Source of the DNA: Thelonectria olida
Taxonomy: Eukaryota > Ascomycota > Sordariomycetes > Hypocreales > Nectriaceae
Direction: 5' to 3'
Assembly: GCA_020736575.1 (NCBI GenBank)
Contig: JAGPYM010000017.1
Span: 1-64,000 of the forward strand
Length of the DNA: 64,000 nt
The notes under the pieces were generated by a model. The model searched no databases, was not told where the DNA came from, and saw nothing but the letters and a program-made list of their open reading frames with translations. Shown piece by piece: positions 1 through 9,237 of the stretch; within the stretch, counting starts at the first letter, position 1, and each line of letters begins with the position of its first letter. Position numbers and translations under genes: made by a program.

Positions 1-859
1 TCGACGCCGCCAAGTGTTGGCTTAGAATTTTCGTGAGCTCAGGAACTGAGTCACTTTCCCATGCTCCTATAACCTGGCAAGCATCCTGCCCAGCCTCCAC
101 GCCCTTAGCATTATATAGTTGATCTTTTGTCGATACCAGGAGCTGAACACCACGATTGCCCACTGTTATATTTTCCAAATGATGTGTTGGGCGTAAGATA
201 CCGTCGGTATCGTCTGGTGCGTGAGGTAGTTCAGGGTCTTGATCTTGCACCATTGGATGGTATGAGGGTCGCTCGAGTCTTCGTTCGGAATCGGCAGCGC
301 GCAAAGAGCGCAAATGTTTTATGTTTCGTCGTGGATGAGATGCGTTCGAGATTTATTTGAACCAGTGCAGTTACTACTCGGTTGGAGCCGCGTTATGGCT
401 GAGCGATTATACGTCCTGTGTGGGCGGGGTTGTCAGGTGACTGCTGACCTCTAGGCTGGCCCAGCACGGGCCACTTCGCCAAAATCTTCATGGCAGTTCC
501 CACTTGTCACTTCTTCCGCTGTTTCGTCTTGTTATTGCCCGAGGATCCCCGTTTGATAGTCAGCGTCCGCTACCCGATAACTACATAAATAGCATAATCT
601 GTGATATTAAGTAATATCTGATTAAGAATTGGCATCCGCTTCCGCAGATTTAGCCACAGGCAGGCATTTCCTAATCTCACCAAACACGGTCAATATGATA
701 CGGATTTTCTGCAAGCTGTTCTTGACATTTCCACCAGGGCAGAGGCTCCTCCTCAGTGGAGGTCCATGGCATCGCCGGCAGGCCTCGCATCGATTTCCTT
801 GAAAGGCGAGGATTTACCTGAGCCCCGGTCATATCCAGCTGGAAAATGTACTCTGCGAC
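1..859. other. gene-free left edge
   Basis: No supportable gene. Short open stretches exist (for example 127-360, 77 codons, opening on TTG) but have no recognisable domain. Composition is ordinary, unlike the AT-rich block that starts near 3000. The stretch just before 860 may be the decayed 5' part of the ankyrin relic that follows. Confidence 0.5.
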
Positions 860-2060
860 GTGTTGAGCGACGTGGATTACCTCGCAGCCATCGAGGCTGT
901 CACTGCTAAGGGACTTTGGCCAGATCTATCAAGACTCATAGCAGATCCTCGTTTGCATGGAGTTGATAAGAGAAGCGATGACCTTGCCCGTCGTTTGCTA
1001 CCTGTTGCAGCCAGGGCTAAGGCTGATTCTACTCATGGCGGCCAACTTATGACCCTCCTCATCGATTCTATACTTAAACGGAATATTATAGGCTAGAGAT
1101 CTAAAAGCGTCTCTATATCAGTTATAAGTCAGGCAACCCCAACATCATCCAGCCTCTCCTTAAGAAGGGAGCAAGCGTCTCCATTTAAAGTACTGCAGGC
1201 AAAACCGCCTGATATATTACTACCTCATATAGACATGCAGGTGTCTTAACTGTCCTATTTTATGCAGATCCAAACGTGCTCAAAAGCTAGTAGCCCCGTC
1301 CGGTAATAGAAGGACTCCTTTCTCTTTCGCTATTCTATTAGGCCATATTAGAGCATCACTTTTACTCCTAGAAAGGTGCCCTTCAGATCCACCCTTCTTT
1401 CAGTTAAATAAGTTACTTCTCCACGCCGCGGCCAAGACCGGATCCCAAGAGTCGTTCAGCGCGCTGCTGACCAAGGGAGTTGACCTCGAGGCTCAGGGAC
1501 CAGACAGATCAACACGACACTGAGTGCGATATTGGTCCACCACTCGCGAAAGATGCTTGACTACCTGATCTCCCGTGGAGTTGACCCTCTACATCGCAAT
1601 CGAGGCGGCGCTTGTGCGCTTCATTACGCCATCCAGAAGTTCAGTTCTAAACTCACCGACTACGTTGTTCGGACAGGTTTATTGTCCAAGATGCCACCGG
1701 GGCCATTCAATCCCTTCGCCATAATGAAGAACCTAAAAAATTCTCGGTTACTAACGCGCATCTTTAAATGCCTGGCTCTATCAACAGTAGGAGTATTCAT
1801 CGACCTAGATGTTTGGGGTCGGGCCAGTCCACTCTGTCACGCCGCTCGCAGCAACCTGCCGCAACTTGCAGCTCTCCTTCTTAACCTCCCAGCAAACATT
1901 AAACATGAAGGCTCATCTTTTGGCACACCCTTGATGTGTGCCGCGGCTTGCGGAAAGCTTGGCGTTATCAATCTACTGGTCAGAAGAGGGGCCAAGCTGG
2001 AGTAGATAGACGAGAAGGGAACTCATAGAAGCGCGTTTCTTGCAAGCCTCCCGCATCCTA
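860..2060 (+). pseudogene. decayed ankyrin-repeat gene (likely C-terminal part of an NLR-type protein)
   Basis: Ankyrin-like repeats can be read in pieces. The longest open piece is 1532-2005 (157 codons), containing LHYAIQKF, PLCHAARSNLPQLAALLL and TPLMCAAACGKLGVINLLVRRGA, the helix-turn-helix pattern of ankyrin units. Upstream, a different frame (about 1416-1500) reads LLHAAAKTGSQESFSALLTKG, and about 1120-1200 reads NPNIIQPLLKKGASVS, each broken by stops. After the stop at 2003-2005 the same frame continues IDEKGTHRSAFL, which also looks like an ankyrin unit. Several stops and at least one frame change make this a pseudogene. In filamentous fungi such repeats usually sit C-terminal to a NACHT domain in NLR-type self-recognition or defence proteins. 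Here they lie upstream of the NACHT relic, so this is probably the tail of a separate neighbouring gene. Confidence 0.65.
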
Positions 2061-2341
2061 AGCCACCGTGTGGCTGCTCGGGGGAAGGCTCCAGGACCAG
2101 AAGAAGTTAACTAGCTGCCCCTCCTGGGAAGCGGCTGCCATCAGACCTTAGAGTGGTCGGAGGGCAATGCATATTGGGCTGGAAAGACGAGATAAACGAC
2201 GTTGGAAAGAGTCCACGATAGACTACTCCAGACGACTTGGGCAGCTAGGAAGGAGTTTGCGGGCCAACAAGCCGTTGGGAAATTGGTGTGATTATTTCTT
2301 ATAGCACATTTTGTTTAGGTAAATGGCCTTAATACAATCAT

Positions 2342-2938
2342 GGCTCATGTCAGAGCAAGGTATTTGATGAGCATGAAGAGGGAACCGGCGAATGGTTTCT
2401 ATACTCTCACGAATTCCGGAAATGGATCGAAACCAAGGAAGGGGTGTTGTTCTGTCCAGGAGCGGGGAAGACATTCTTAGCTTCCATCATGATCCACCAT
2501 GTTCTGGACCTCTTCGGGAACAAGAGCGATATTGGCATAGTATATTATTAGAATGACTTCCGACACGAAGACAATGAGAACGCTAATGTGCTTCTCCCGA
2601 GTATCCTTAAGCACCTTGCCTAATGTTTAGGCTCTTTGCCAGACGCATTGAGCACACTGTACGACAAATATAAAGCAAAGGACACTCGGCCATCATTCAA
2701 AGAAATAGCCAGTGCGTTAGAGTCCGTGGCGTCTCTGCATTCCCGAGTCTTTATAGGTATTGACGGTCTCGACGAGTGTCCTGCATGGAGAGGAATTCTA
2801 GCCCAGCTCCGAGGCTTGCAGGGAGCAAATGCCTTGGTAACTTTTAGGGCTATCCCGAGTTGGAAGGAAGGAGTGTCCTCGAGATACGTGCGAGCGATAC
2901 TAATGTCAGCGAATACCTTGATTATAAGATGTTAAAGC
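2342..2938 (+). pseudogene. NACHT NTPase relic with in-frame stops (NLR-type)
   Basis: One frame reads through a typical fungal NACHT start: GTGEWFLYSHEFRKWIE, then LFCPGAGKTFLASIM (P-loop region), later VFIGIDGLDECP (Walker B). The frame is interrupted by TAG at 2549-2551 and TAA at 2621-2623, both of which could derive from CAG/CAA or TGG by transitions of the RIP type. The P-loop is short: family members usually read CPGIPGAGKT, whereas here CPG runs directly into AGKT, as if three residues (9 bp) were lost. That removes the first glycine of GxxxxGK. The frame ends near 2938, where the sequence turns AT-rich. The upstream effector and the C-terminal repeats are not present in frame. Non-functional with high likelihood. 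Confidence 0.75.
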
Positions 2939-3061
2939 TTGGTAGGTTTGTTATGCGTGACTGGCAACTTTAAGAAGATATTTATAAAGTAATTTTAGAA
3001 TCGATTAGAGGAATGTATATTGCTTCTCCTCTTATTATTTGTTTAAATAAGCCTAGTATTA

Positions 3062-3896
3062 GTATATAATAAAGGTTAATATAGGTAAAACCCAGCTGTA
3101 TATTTATAATAATAAGCTTTTTTATAGGGTTTATAATTAGTTTTTAAGTAAAAGTTTTTATTAAATAAATTTTAATTATAAACCCTTATTTTAAGCCTTT
3201 AATATATATAATTAACTTTCTATTAATTAAATAAATTATAATTTAAAAAAATAATATTAATATAGTAGCTTAATATCTATTAAATTATATAAATTTTTTT
3301 TAAATATATTTATTTATTTAAAAAGTTTAAAAGGCATTTTAAGCTATTATAACTTTTTAATATTTTTATATTAATTAATATAAATATATTATTAAAAGTA
3401 ATATAAAAAATTAACCTAGTCCTTTTAAGCTATTATATTTTAATTAAAAAACTAAGTATATAAAAAAATAATTTTAAATTTTTTAAAAAGAAAGTTAATT
3501 AATTTAATTATCTTTTAAATTAAATAAGAAATAATAAATTAAATTAAAATAATTAAGTATTTTTTAAAAAAATATAAAAATATAATTTAAAGCTATAATT
3601 TTAAAAGCTATTATATATAATAGTAATAATTTAAATAGTTATTTAAAAAGCTATAAAAGAAACTTTTAAAAATAAAAAATAAAATAAATAAGTAAGTAAA
3701 TATAAGGGTTAAAAAGTGGGGGGGGGGGGGGGGGGGGGGGGGAATAGTTAAAAGAGTTAAATAAAAAAGAAAATAGAAAAATAAATTAAATAGGTTTAAA
3801 AGTAATTAAACTAATAGAAATAAATATAATAATTAAATAGAAAAATATAAAAAAGAGTTAATATAATAATAGAAATTACTAATTATAAAGCTTCTC
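3062..3896. repeat. direct repeat copy A (AT-rich, with poly-G tract)
   Basis: Matches 4097-4949 in the same orientation over about 840 bp. Landmarks shared in order are: the start (ATATAATAAA then GTTAATATA), an AATAAGCTTTTT block followed by TTATAATTAG, the CTATTATATATAATAGTAATA block at about 3607 (4701 in copy B), and the TACTAATTATAAA end. Differences are largely transitions. The copy holds a run of 25 G at 3718-3742. The original element cannot be identified. Confidence 0.7.
3718..3742. repeat. 25-nt poly-G tract
   Basis: An uninterrupted run of 25 G on the plus strand inside an otherwise A/T-only stretch. The aligned position in copy B (4807-4811) has only GGGGG, so the run looks like a local expansion, or an assembly or sequencing artefact. 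Confidence 0.9.
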
Positions 3897-4096
3897 TTTT
3901 TATATAATAATACTTTTAAATATTAATATAGCCTTAGGTTTTTTTATTTATAAGAGGCTAAACTTAAGTAATTATAATTAGAAGTAGTTTTAAAAATTAA
4001 ATATTTAAAATTATAAATAAAATAAAAAAGAGTTTTTTTTTATAATAAGCTTATTATAAAATTTATTATTATTATTAAAAAAGCTAATAATTTAAA

Positions 4097-4949
4097 TATA
4101 TAATAAAAGTTAATATAAGTTAAATTTTAATTTTATATTTATTATAATAAGCTTTTTAATAGGCTTATAATTAGTTTTAAAATAAAGGTTTTTATTAAAT
4201 AAACCTTATTTAAAAAACTTTATATTAAGCTTTTAATATAAAAGTTTTTTTTTTTTATTTAGCTTTAATTTATATAATTTAACTAATAATATAATATATA
4301 ATAATTAAAATATTAACTTTTTATTAATTAAATATAATATAATTTAATTAAATAATAAAAGCTATATAACTATTTATTATATATTAAAATATATAAATTT
4401 TCTTAATATATTAAACTAATAAAAGATTTTAATAAGTATTTAAAAAATTATAACTTTTAAATATTTTTATACTACTTAATATAAATATACTATTAAATAT
4501 TAATTAAAAATTAATTTAATTATTTTAAATTATAAGATTTTAATTAAAAGATCTAATATATATTAATACTATTATAACTTTTTTAAATAGAAAGTTAAAA
4601 ACCTTATATAACTTTTTAAAAAAAAAAACCTATTTTATTAATATTAATAAGTAATTTATTAAAATAATTTAATTAAATACTTATAAGTTATAGTTTTAAA
4701 AAGCTATTATATATAATAGTAATAATTTAAATAGTTATTTAAAAGGTTATAAAAGAAAATTTAAAAATAAAATATAAGTTAAATAAATATAAGAGTTAAA
4801 AAAGTAGGGGGCTAAAATAGTTAAATATAAAAAAAAGTTTAAAAAAGGTTAAAATAAGTTTAAAAGTATTTAAACTAATAAAAATAAAATAAAGCAATTA
4901 GATAGTAAAATATATTAAAAGTTTATATAATAATAAAAATTACTAATTA
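4097..4949. repeat. direct repeat copy B (AT-rich)
   Basis: Second copy of the ~850 bp AT-rich unit, starting about 1035 bp after copy A; see that entry for the shared landmarks. It carries GGGGG at 4807-4811 where copy A has 25 G. Confidence 0.7.
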
Positions 4950-5149
4950 TAAAAAAAATAATTATTATAACTTTTATTAATTTCTTTTATTATAATTATA
5001 TTAGTAAATTAAATTAAATTTAATAAAATATTTATAATTATTATATAAGTAATTATTTAATACTTTTTATAAAATATTTTAATATTTAAAAATATTAATC
5101 TTTTTTAAAATTAATTTAAATTTTTCTTTTTTTATATTATAAAAGCTAG

Positions 5150-5641
5150 TGTGACGGGGACTTTAGGCCACCTCCATTTAGGACGGAACCGGAGGAAATT
5201 ACTGTTTTGGGACAAGCCAGCTAGCATAGTGAATTTGATTAGCTGCCCGGCTGCATAAGGAAATAAAGGCCTTTTTAAGGAATCCAAGCTGTCCAAAACA
5301 TTAGTAAGATCAAGGATTCAAGCAAGCTTTTCATAGCAAGAATCAAGAGTCATTCTTTCAAATGCTTTATTATGCAGTTAATTATTTAATACTCTTTCTA
5401 ATAACATATCTCTTAAACTGAGGTTCATTAGCATCCTTTAGTTTAAGACGACACGAAGCGACCCTCCGAGACACTATTCGTTTTAACCCTTCCTTACCTT
5501 ATTTAGGGTTGTTAGTTAGTTTCTTAGCCTTCCTCACTCCCCGTATTACTAGTCTTTATATAAGCTTAAATATATAAAATAAAACAACTTAAATATACTT
5601 TACCTATTAAGGAAATAAAATTCATTATTAAATCCGTAAAA
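5150..5641 (+). mobile_element. candidate solo LTR of a retrotransposon
   Basis: A less AT-rich island starting TGTGACGG and ending CCGTAAAA, close to the inverted CCGTCACA expected of a Ty3/gypsy-type LTR. It contains a TATATAAG promoter-like box near 5557-5566. No internal domains (gag, pol) or second LTR are visible, so it would be a solo or decayed LTR. The 3' boundary is uncertain because the expected terminal CA is altered, and no clear target-site duplication was found. Confidence 0.4.
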
Positions 5642-5812
5642 ATATAAGAATTATAATAATATATTTTTTACCCTATATACCCTATTAGTTGCATTATTAT
5701 CCAGGATATTTCACCCATTTCCAAATTAGGAAGGTGGACCCACTAGTGCATACTGCCCTTACCCTAATAGGCAATATCCGCCCCAATAAGGCATGCAATC
5801 CCAAATAGGAAA

Positions 5813-5883
5813 GCGCGTTAGAACGTAGAGTCTCTACCTCCCTTTCCGCGCAGACCCCCCTTTTGCGCAGTTTTACTAGTAAA
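5813..5883 (+). repeat. inverted repeat, left arm
   Basis: About 70 bp whose reverse complement matches 7041-7109. The shared core on the plus strand here is CGCAGACCCCCCTTT, flanked by GCGCGTT on the outer side and TTACTAGTAAA on the inner side. Mismatches to the other arm are mainly transitions. Could be the terminal inverted repeat of a DNA transposon, or ends of two divergent copies. Confidence 0.7.
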
Positions 5884-7040
5884 TACTACTTTTTAAAATT
5901 TAAGTTTTAAATTAATTAAGCTATATATAGAAAGATAAAAACTTTTATAATTTTATATATTATTTTAAAATATAGATTATAAATTATTTTTCTTATTATA
6001 ACTTTTATATAATTATTTATAATTTATTAAAATAATATAAAATAAATTTTATATATTAAAATTTTTTAATATTATTTAAAAATTATATATAATTAAAATA
6101 TAAATAATAGATATTATATATATATATTATATATATATAACTTCTTATATATATATAATATATTAAAAAATATATAATATTAAATTTAATATTTAATTTA
6201 ATTATAATTATTTTTAATATTATATAAATATTAATATAAATATATAAAATAAATAAATAAAAATAAGATTATTTAATATTAATATATATTTATATATTAT
6301 ATATAAGTAATATATTTTATAATAATTTTATATATTTTATTAAATATTTTAAGTAAATATTTTAAATATATATATATAAATATTAAAATATTAAAATAAT
6401 ATATAATATATAATATATAAAAATATATAAAAATATATATTATTTATATTATTAAGATTTTAATATATAGATATTAATATAATTTTAAAGTATATTAAAA
6501 TATATTTTATAACTAATTTAATAATATATTATATAATTAAATATATTAATATATTAATATTTAATTTATATATAATATATATATAAATATTAAAATATAT
6601 ACTTTTATTATTTTTATAATATAATAAAATAGTAAGTTTAATTTTATTATATATATAATATATAATTTATTATATTTTATTTAAAAACTTTTAATTTAAT
6701 ATATAAAAATATTTAATTTTTAAAAAAATATTTAAAAATATTAATATATATAAAATAAATAAATATTTATAACTATTAAAAGTTTATTAATTAAATAATA
6801 TAAATATATTAAAATTAAATATATATATATTTTATTTAATTTATATTTAACTTTTTAATTAAAAGTGTTAAAACTTTATTTTAATATTTTAAAAATTTAT
6901 AATTAAATAATAAAAATACTTCTAATAAAATCTTTTTTATTTTATATTAATTTAACTTATAAATAATACAATTATATTTTTATTCTTTTTTATTCTCTTT
7001 TCTTTTTAGTTTAAATCTCTTTTTTCTTTTTAATCCTTCT
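5884..7040. other. almost pure A/T core between inverted repeats
   Basis: About 1.15 kb with almost no G or C and no open frame of note. It sits exactly between the two inverted-repeat arms. If these are the termini of one element, this is its interior after heavy RIP-type mutation. No transposase motif can be read. Confidence 0.6.
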
Positions 7041-7109
7041 TTTAGTAAGTGCGCGAAAGGGGGGTCTGCGCAGAAAGGGGGGTGGGGACTCTATAACAAT
7101 CCAACGCGC
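7041..7109 (-). repeat. inverted repeat, right arm
   Basis: Reverse-complement partner of 5813-5883, with core AAAGGGGGGTCTGCGCAG on the plus strand. Together the arms define a 1.3 kb palindromic structure with an A/T interior. Confidence 0.7.
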
Positions 7110-8049
7110 CTCTTAAGTCTTCCACTTTCAACCAACCATTTAAATAAGAAGGAATGCACTTATATAAGTATTCTAAATACTATTGGATAGAGGAATGACA
7201 GAGTTTTCATCTGATATACGTATCTTTTACTTAGGGCCAATAGGACCCGATTTATTATATATAAAAGACAAGGGTTTTCCTCCCCTTATCCAACCTAATC
7301 TAATTATTAATATCTATAACGAACATTTAACCAATTAGAACCTTCTCTATATCTTTGTGACCGCCTTGATTTGCTGATTCTAAATATCCTATTAGAATTT
7401 AGATATCTTTACTCCCTATTCTTCCATTTGCTCCTAAAGCTTCCAACCTTCATTTTCCACTATAGCTCTAGCCTTTACATATATAAAGTTAAAATAGTTT
7501 TAAAAGCTTTTAATTATAATTTTAATTTCTATTATTAAAAATATAATAATTTAATTTTATTTATTATTTAATAAATAGTTAAATTAATTAGTATTATTTT
7601 TAATAAGTATTTAATAAGTATATATTAATAATCTATTTATAATTAAAATTCTAATTAAATAATAAAATAATATATAAAACTTTTAATTATTAAAAAACTT
7701 ATATAATATTTAATATTTCTTAATTATATATATTATATATATATAGCTAAAAGGTCTTTTAGCTATGCCTGCCTAAGTGTATAAAAGTGGGTCCTAAGGC
7801 ATTTATACTAATAGGCTGCCTTAACTGCCTTCCTATTCGGGCGGCGCCCTACTAATATTTAGGGACCGGTCGATCTTACTATAGTTGTCACCACGTGACC
7901 CCCCGAGCCAATGCTTTATATATGACTCAATCCAACAAGTTTAATGCCCTACTGGACAAGACTATCAATTTTGGCACCTTGGGTAGTACTATAGTATTGG
8001 AACATGCCGGCATAGTTTATTATGTATTCGTAGCTGGCAACATCTTCGC
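7110..8049. other. decayed transposon-like flank between isochore and first cluster gene
   Basis: Moderately AT-rich mosaic (7110-7480), a short A/T-only patch (about 7490-7740), then mixed sequence. The stretch 7775-7794 (ending AAAAGTGGGTCC) resembles the reverse complement of 5736-5754, a second inverted pair outside the first. 7200-7330 has an LTR-like TATA box and C/T-rich track. No gene supported. The last 160 bp are the 3' flank of the methyltransferase. Confidence 0.4.
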
Positions 8050-9237
8050 TCATTGTACTGCTTTCTCGGCCACAATCCGATATGTCGTCGTAATCAACCG
8101 CATGTTGTCCATCTCCACAAACGCCTGCCCGTCGAGGCAAAACCTGTCAACCAATGTCTTGAAATGCCGCGGCAAGGCGTGCAGCCTGACCAACCCGTGG
8201 ATGATGCGCCTCAGAGATCGGAAATAGATGTCTACCTTGTCGATCAGGGGGGCTTGAAGACCGTCTATACTTGGGTTGTCAGACTTCAAAATGGTAAACC
8301 CGGCATCTGTCAAGGCCTTTTCGAAGCTCGCTGGCGTTGGTGTGCCCACCGCGCCGATCAGGGGCTTGACCCGGCGCATCAGACCCGCGTGTATGGGATC
8401 CCTCGGGTCGTAGGCAGGCAAGCTGACCCAGTCCAACAGGAGAAACTTGGAACCTGGCTTCAATATCCTGTAGATTTCTTTGAAGAGTAGTGAAGGATCT
8501 TTGCACAAGCTGAGTGCTTGTATCTCGTAGAACGCGTCAAAGCTCTGGTCCGGAAAGGGCAGCGGCAGATCATTTTGATCGTGGACGACAAACTCGTTCT
8601 CCAGGCCAAGAGCACCGTTAAAGTCTCGTGCCTGCGCAATCTGGTCCGAATCGATATTGAGGCCGACCACACGTGCCCCAGAGGAGCTCGTCATGTGCGC
8701 GGCAACCCTCCCACGGCCACATCCAAGATCGAGAGCCTTCATCCCAGGTTTCAGCCCGACCTCCCTTGCAATTGCTTCCTCGTTCAGCAACTGATTATCC
8801 AGGACAGACGCCTTCTTGTCCATTACCGGCGGGATGTACATCTTTTCGACATCTCCCAGACTGCACAGGTGGTTCAGAACCGAATAGTAAGCGCAAAGGC
8901 AGTCTCCAACACGCTGCTGGTAGTTGGCGCCGAAAGCTGCCACCATCTGGTCCTCGTCAGCCCAGTCCAGGTTGTAAATCTCATAAGAGGCCATGAAATC
9001 ATCGACTTCTTTTGGAGTAAGGTCATGGATATGCTTAAAGGCCTTCAAAAACGTCTTCCACCGCTTTGGCGAGACGGTGCGGTCGACCCCATGGTGTTTG
9101 AGCGACTGCTTAATTGGCGTGACAAGGTCCTTTTCATCGACAACTTCGCTAGACCTGGCACTGTCTGTAGTGCTATTGGGGATATGAACACCGTCATGGA
9201 AGGCTGAGGCAGGCGGGAGGCTTGAGGCGGTGGCCAT
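8050..9237 (-). CDS. Erg6-like SAM-dependent C-methyltransferase
   Basis: Single-exon 395-residue protein, ATG at 9237-9235. Class I SAM methyltransferase: motif I is LDLGCGRGRVAAHM at about 169-182, post-motif VVGLNIDSDQIAQAR at 191-204 (closely resembling the Erg6/sterol C-24 methyltransferase GLN..D.QI..A pattern), then FDAFYEIQAL and RILKPGSKFLLLDW in the expected order. The N-terminal ~110 residues and the C-terminal ~90 are extra. The sterol-binding YEYGWG signature of Erg6 is absent: the equivalent place reads AYYSVLNHLC. The substrate is therefore unlikely to be a sterol side chain, although that remains possible. It is the left-most intact gene of a group with a P450 and a terpene synthase, suggesting terpenoid C-methylation. 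Its 3' end lies only about 160 bp from decayed repeat DNA. Family assignment is firm; the substrate is inference. Confidence 0.88.
   Translation of the reverse strand: MATASSLPPASAFHDGVHIPNSTTDSARSSEVVDEKDLVTPIKQSLKHHGVDRTVSPKRWKTFLKAFKHIHDLTPKEVDDFMASYEIYNLDWADEDQMVAAFGANYQQRVGDCLCAYYSVLNHLCSLGDVEKMYIPPVMDKKASVLDNQLLNEEAIAREVGLKPGMKALDLGCGRGRVAAHMTSSSGARVVGLNIDSDQIAQARDFNGALGLENEFVVHDQNDLPLPFPDQSFDAFYEIQALSLCKDPSLLFKEIYRILKPGSKFLLLDWVSLPAYDPRDPIHAGLMRRVKPLIGAVGTPTPASFEKALTDAGFTILKSDNPSIDGLQAPLIDKVDIYFRSLRRIIHGLVRLHALPRHFKTLVDRFCLDGQAFVEMDNMRLITTTYRIVAEKAVQ

Larger units (their letters stand above)
2990..5145. other. AT-rich isochore, RIP-like, no genes
   Basis: About 2.1 kb almost entirely of A and T, with stops in every frame. 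It is made mainly of two diverged direct copies listed separately (3062-3896 and 4097-4949). Extreme AT richness in duplicated DNA is the usual outcome of repeat-induced point mutation in ascomycetes. That mechanism is inferred, not shown. Confidence 0.8.

Noticed and set aside
5150..7890. Complete active transposon
   Set aside because: No transposase, reverse transcriptase or integrase can be read; only termini and LTR-like pieces remain.
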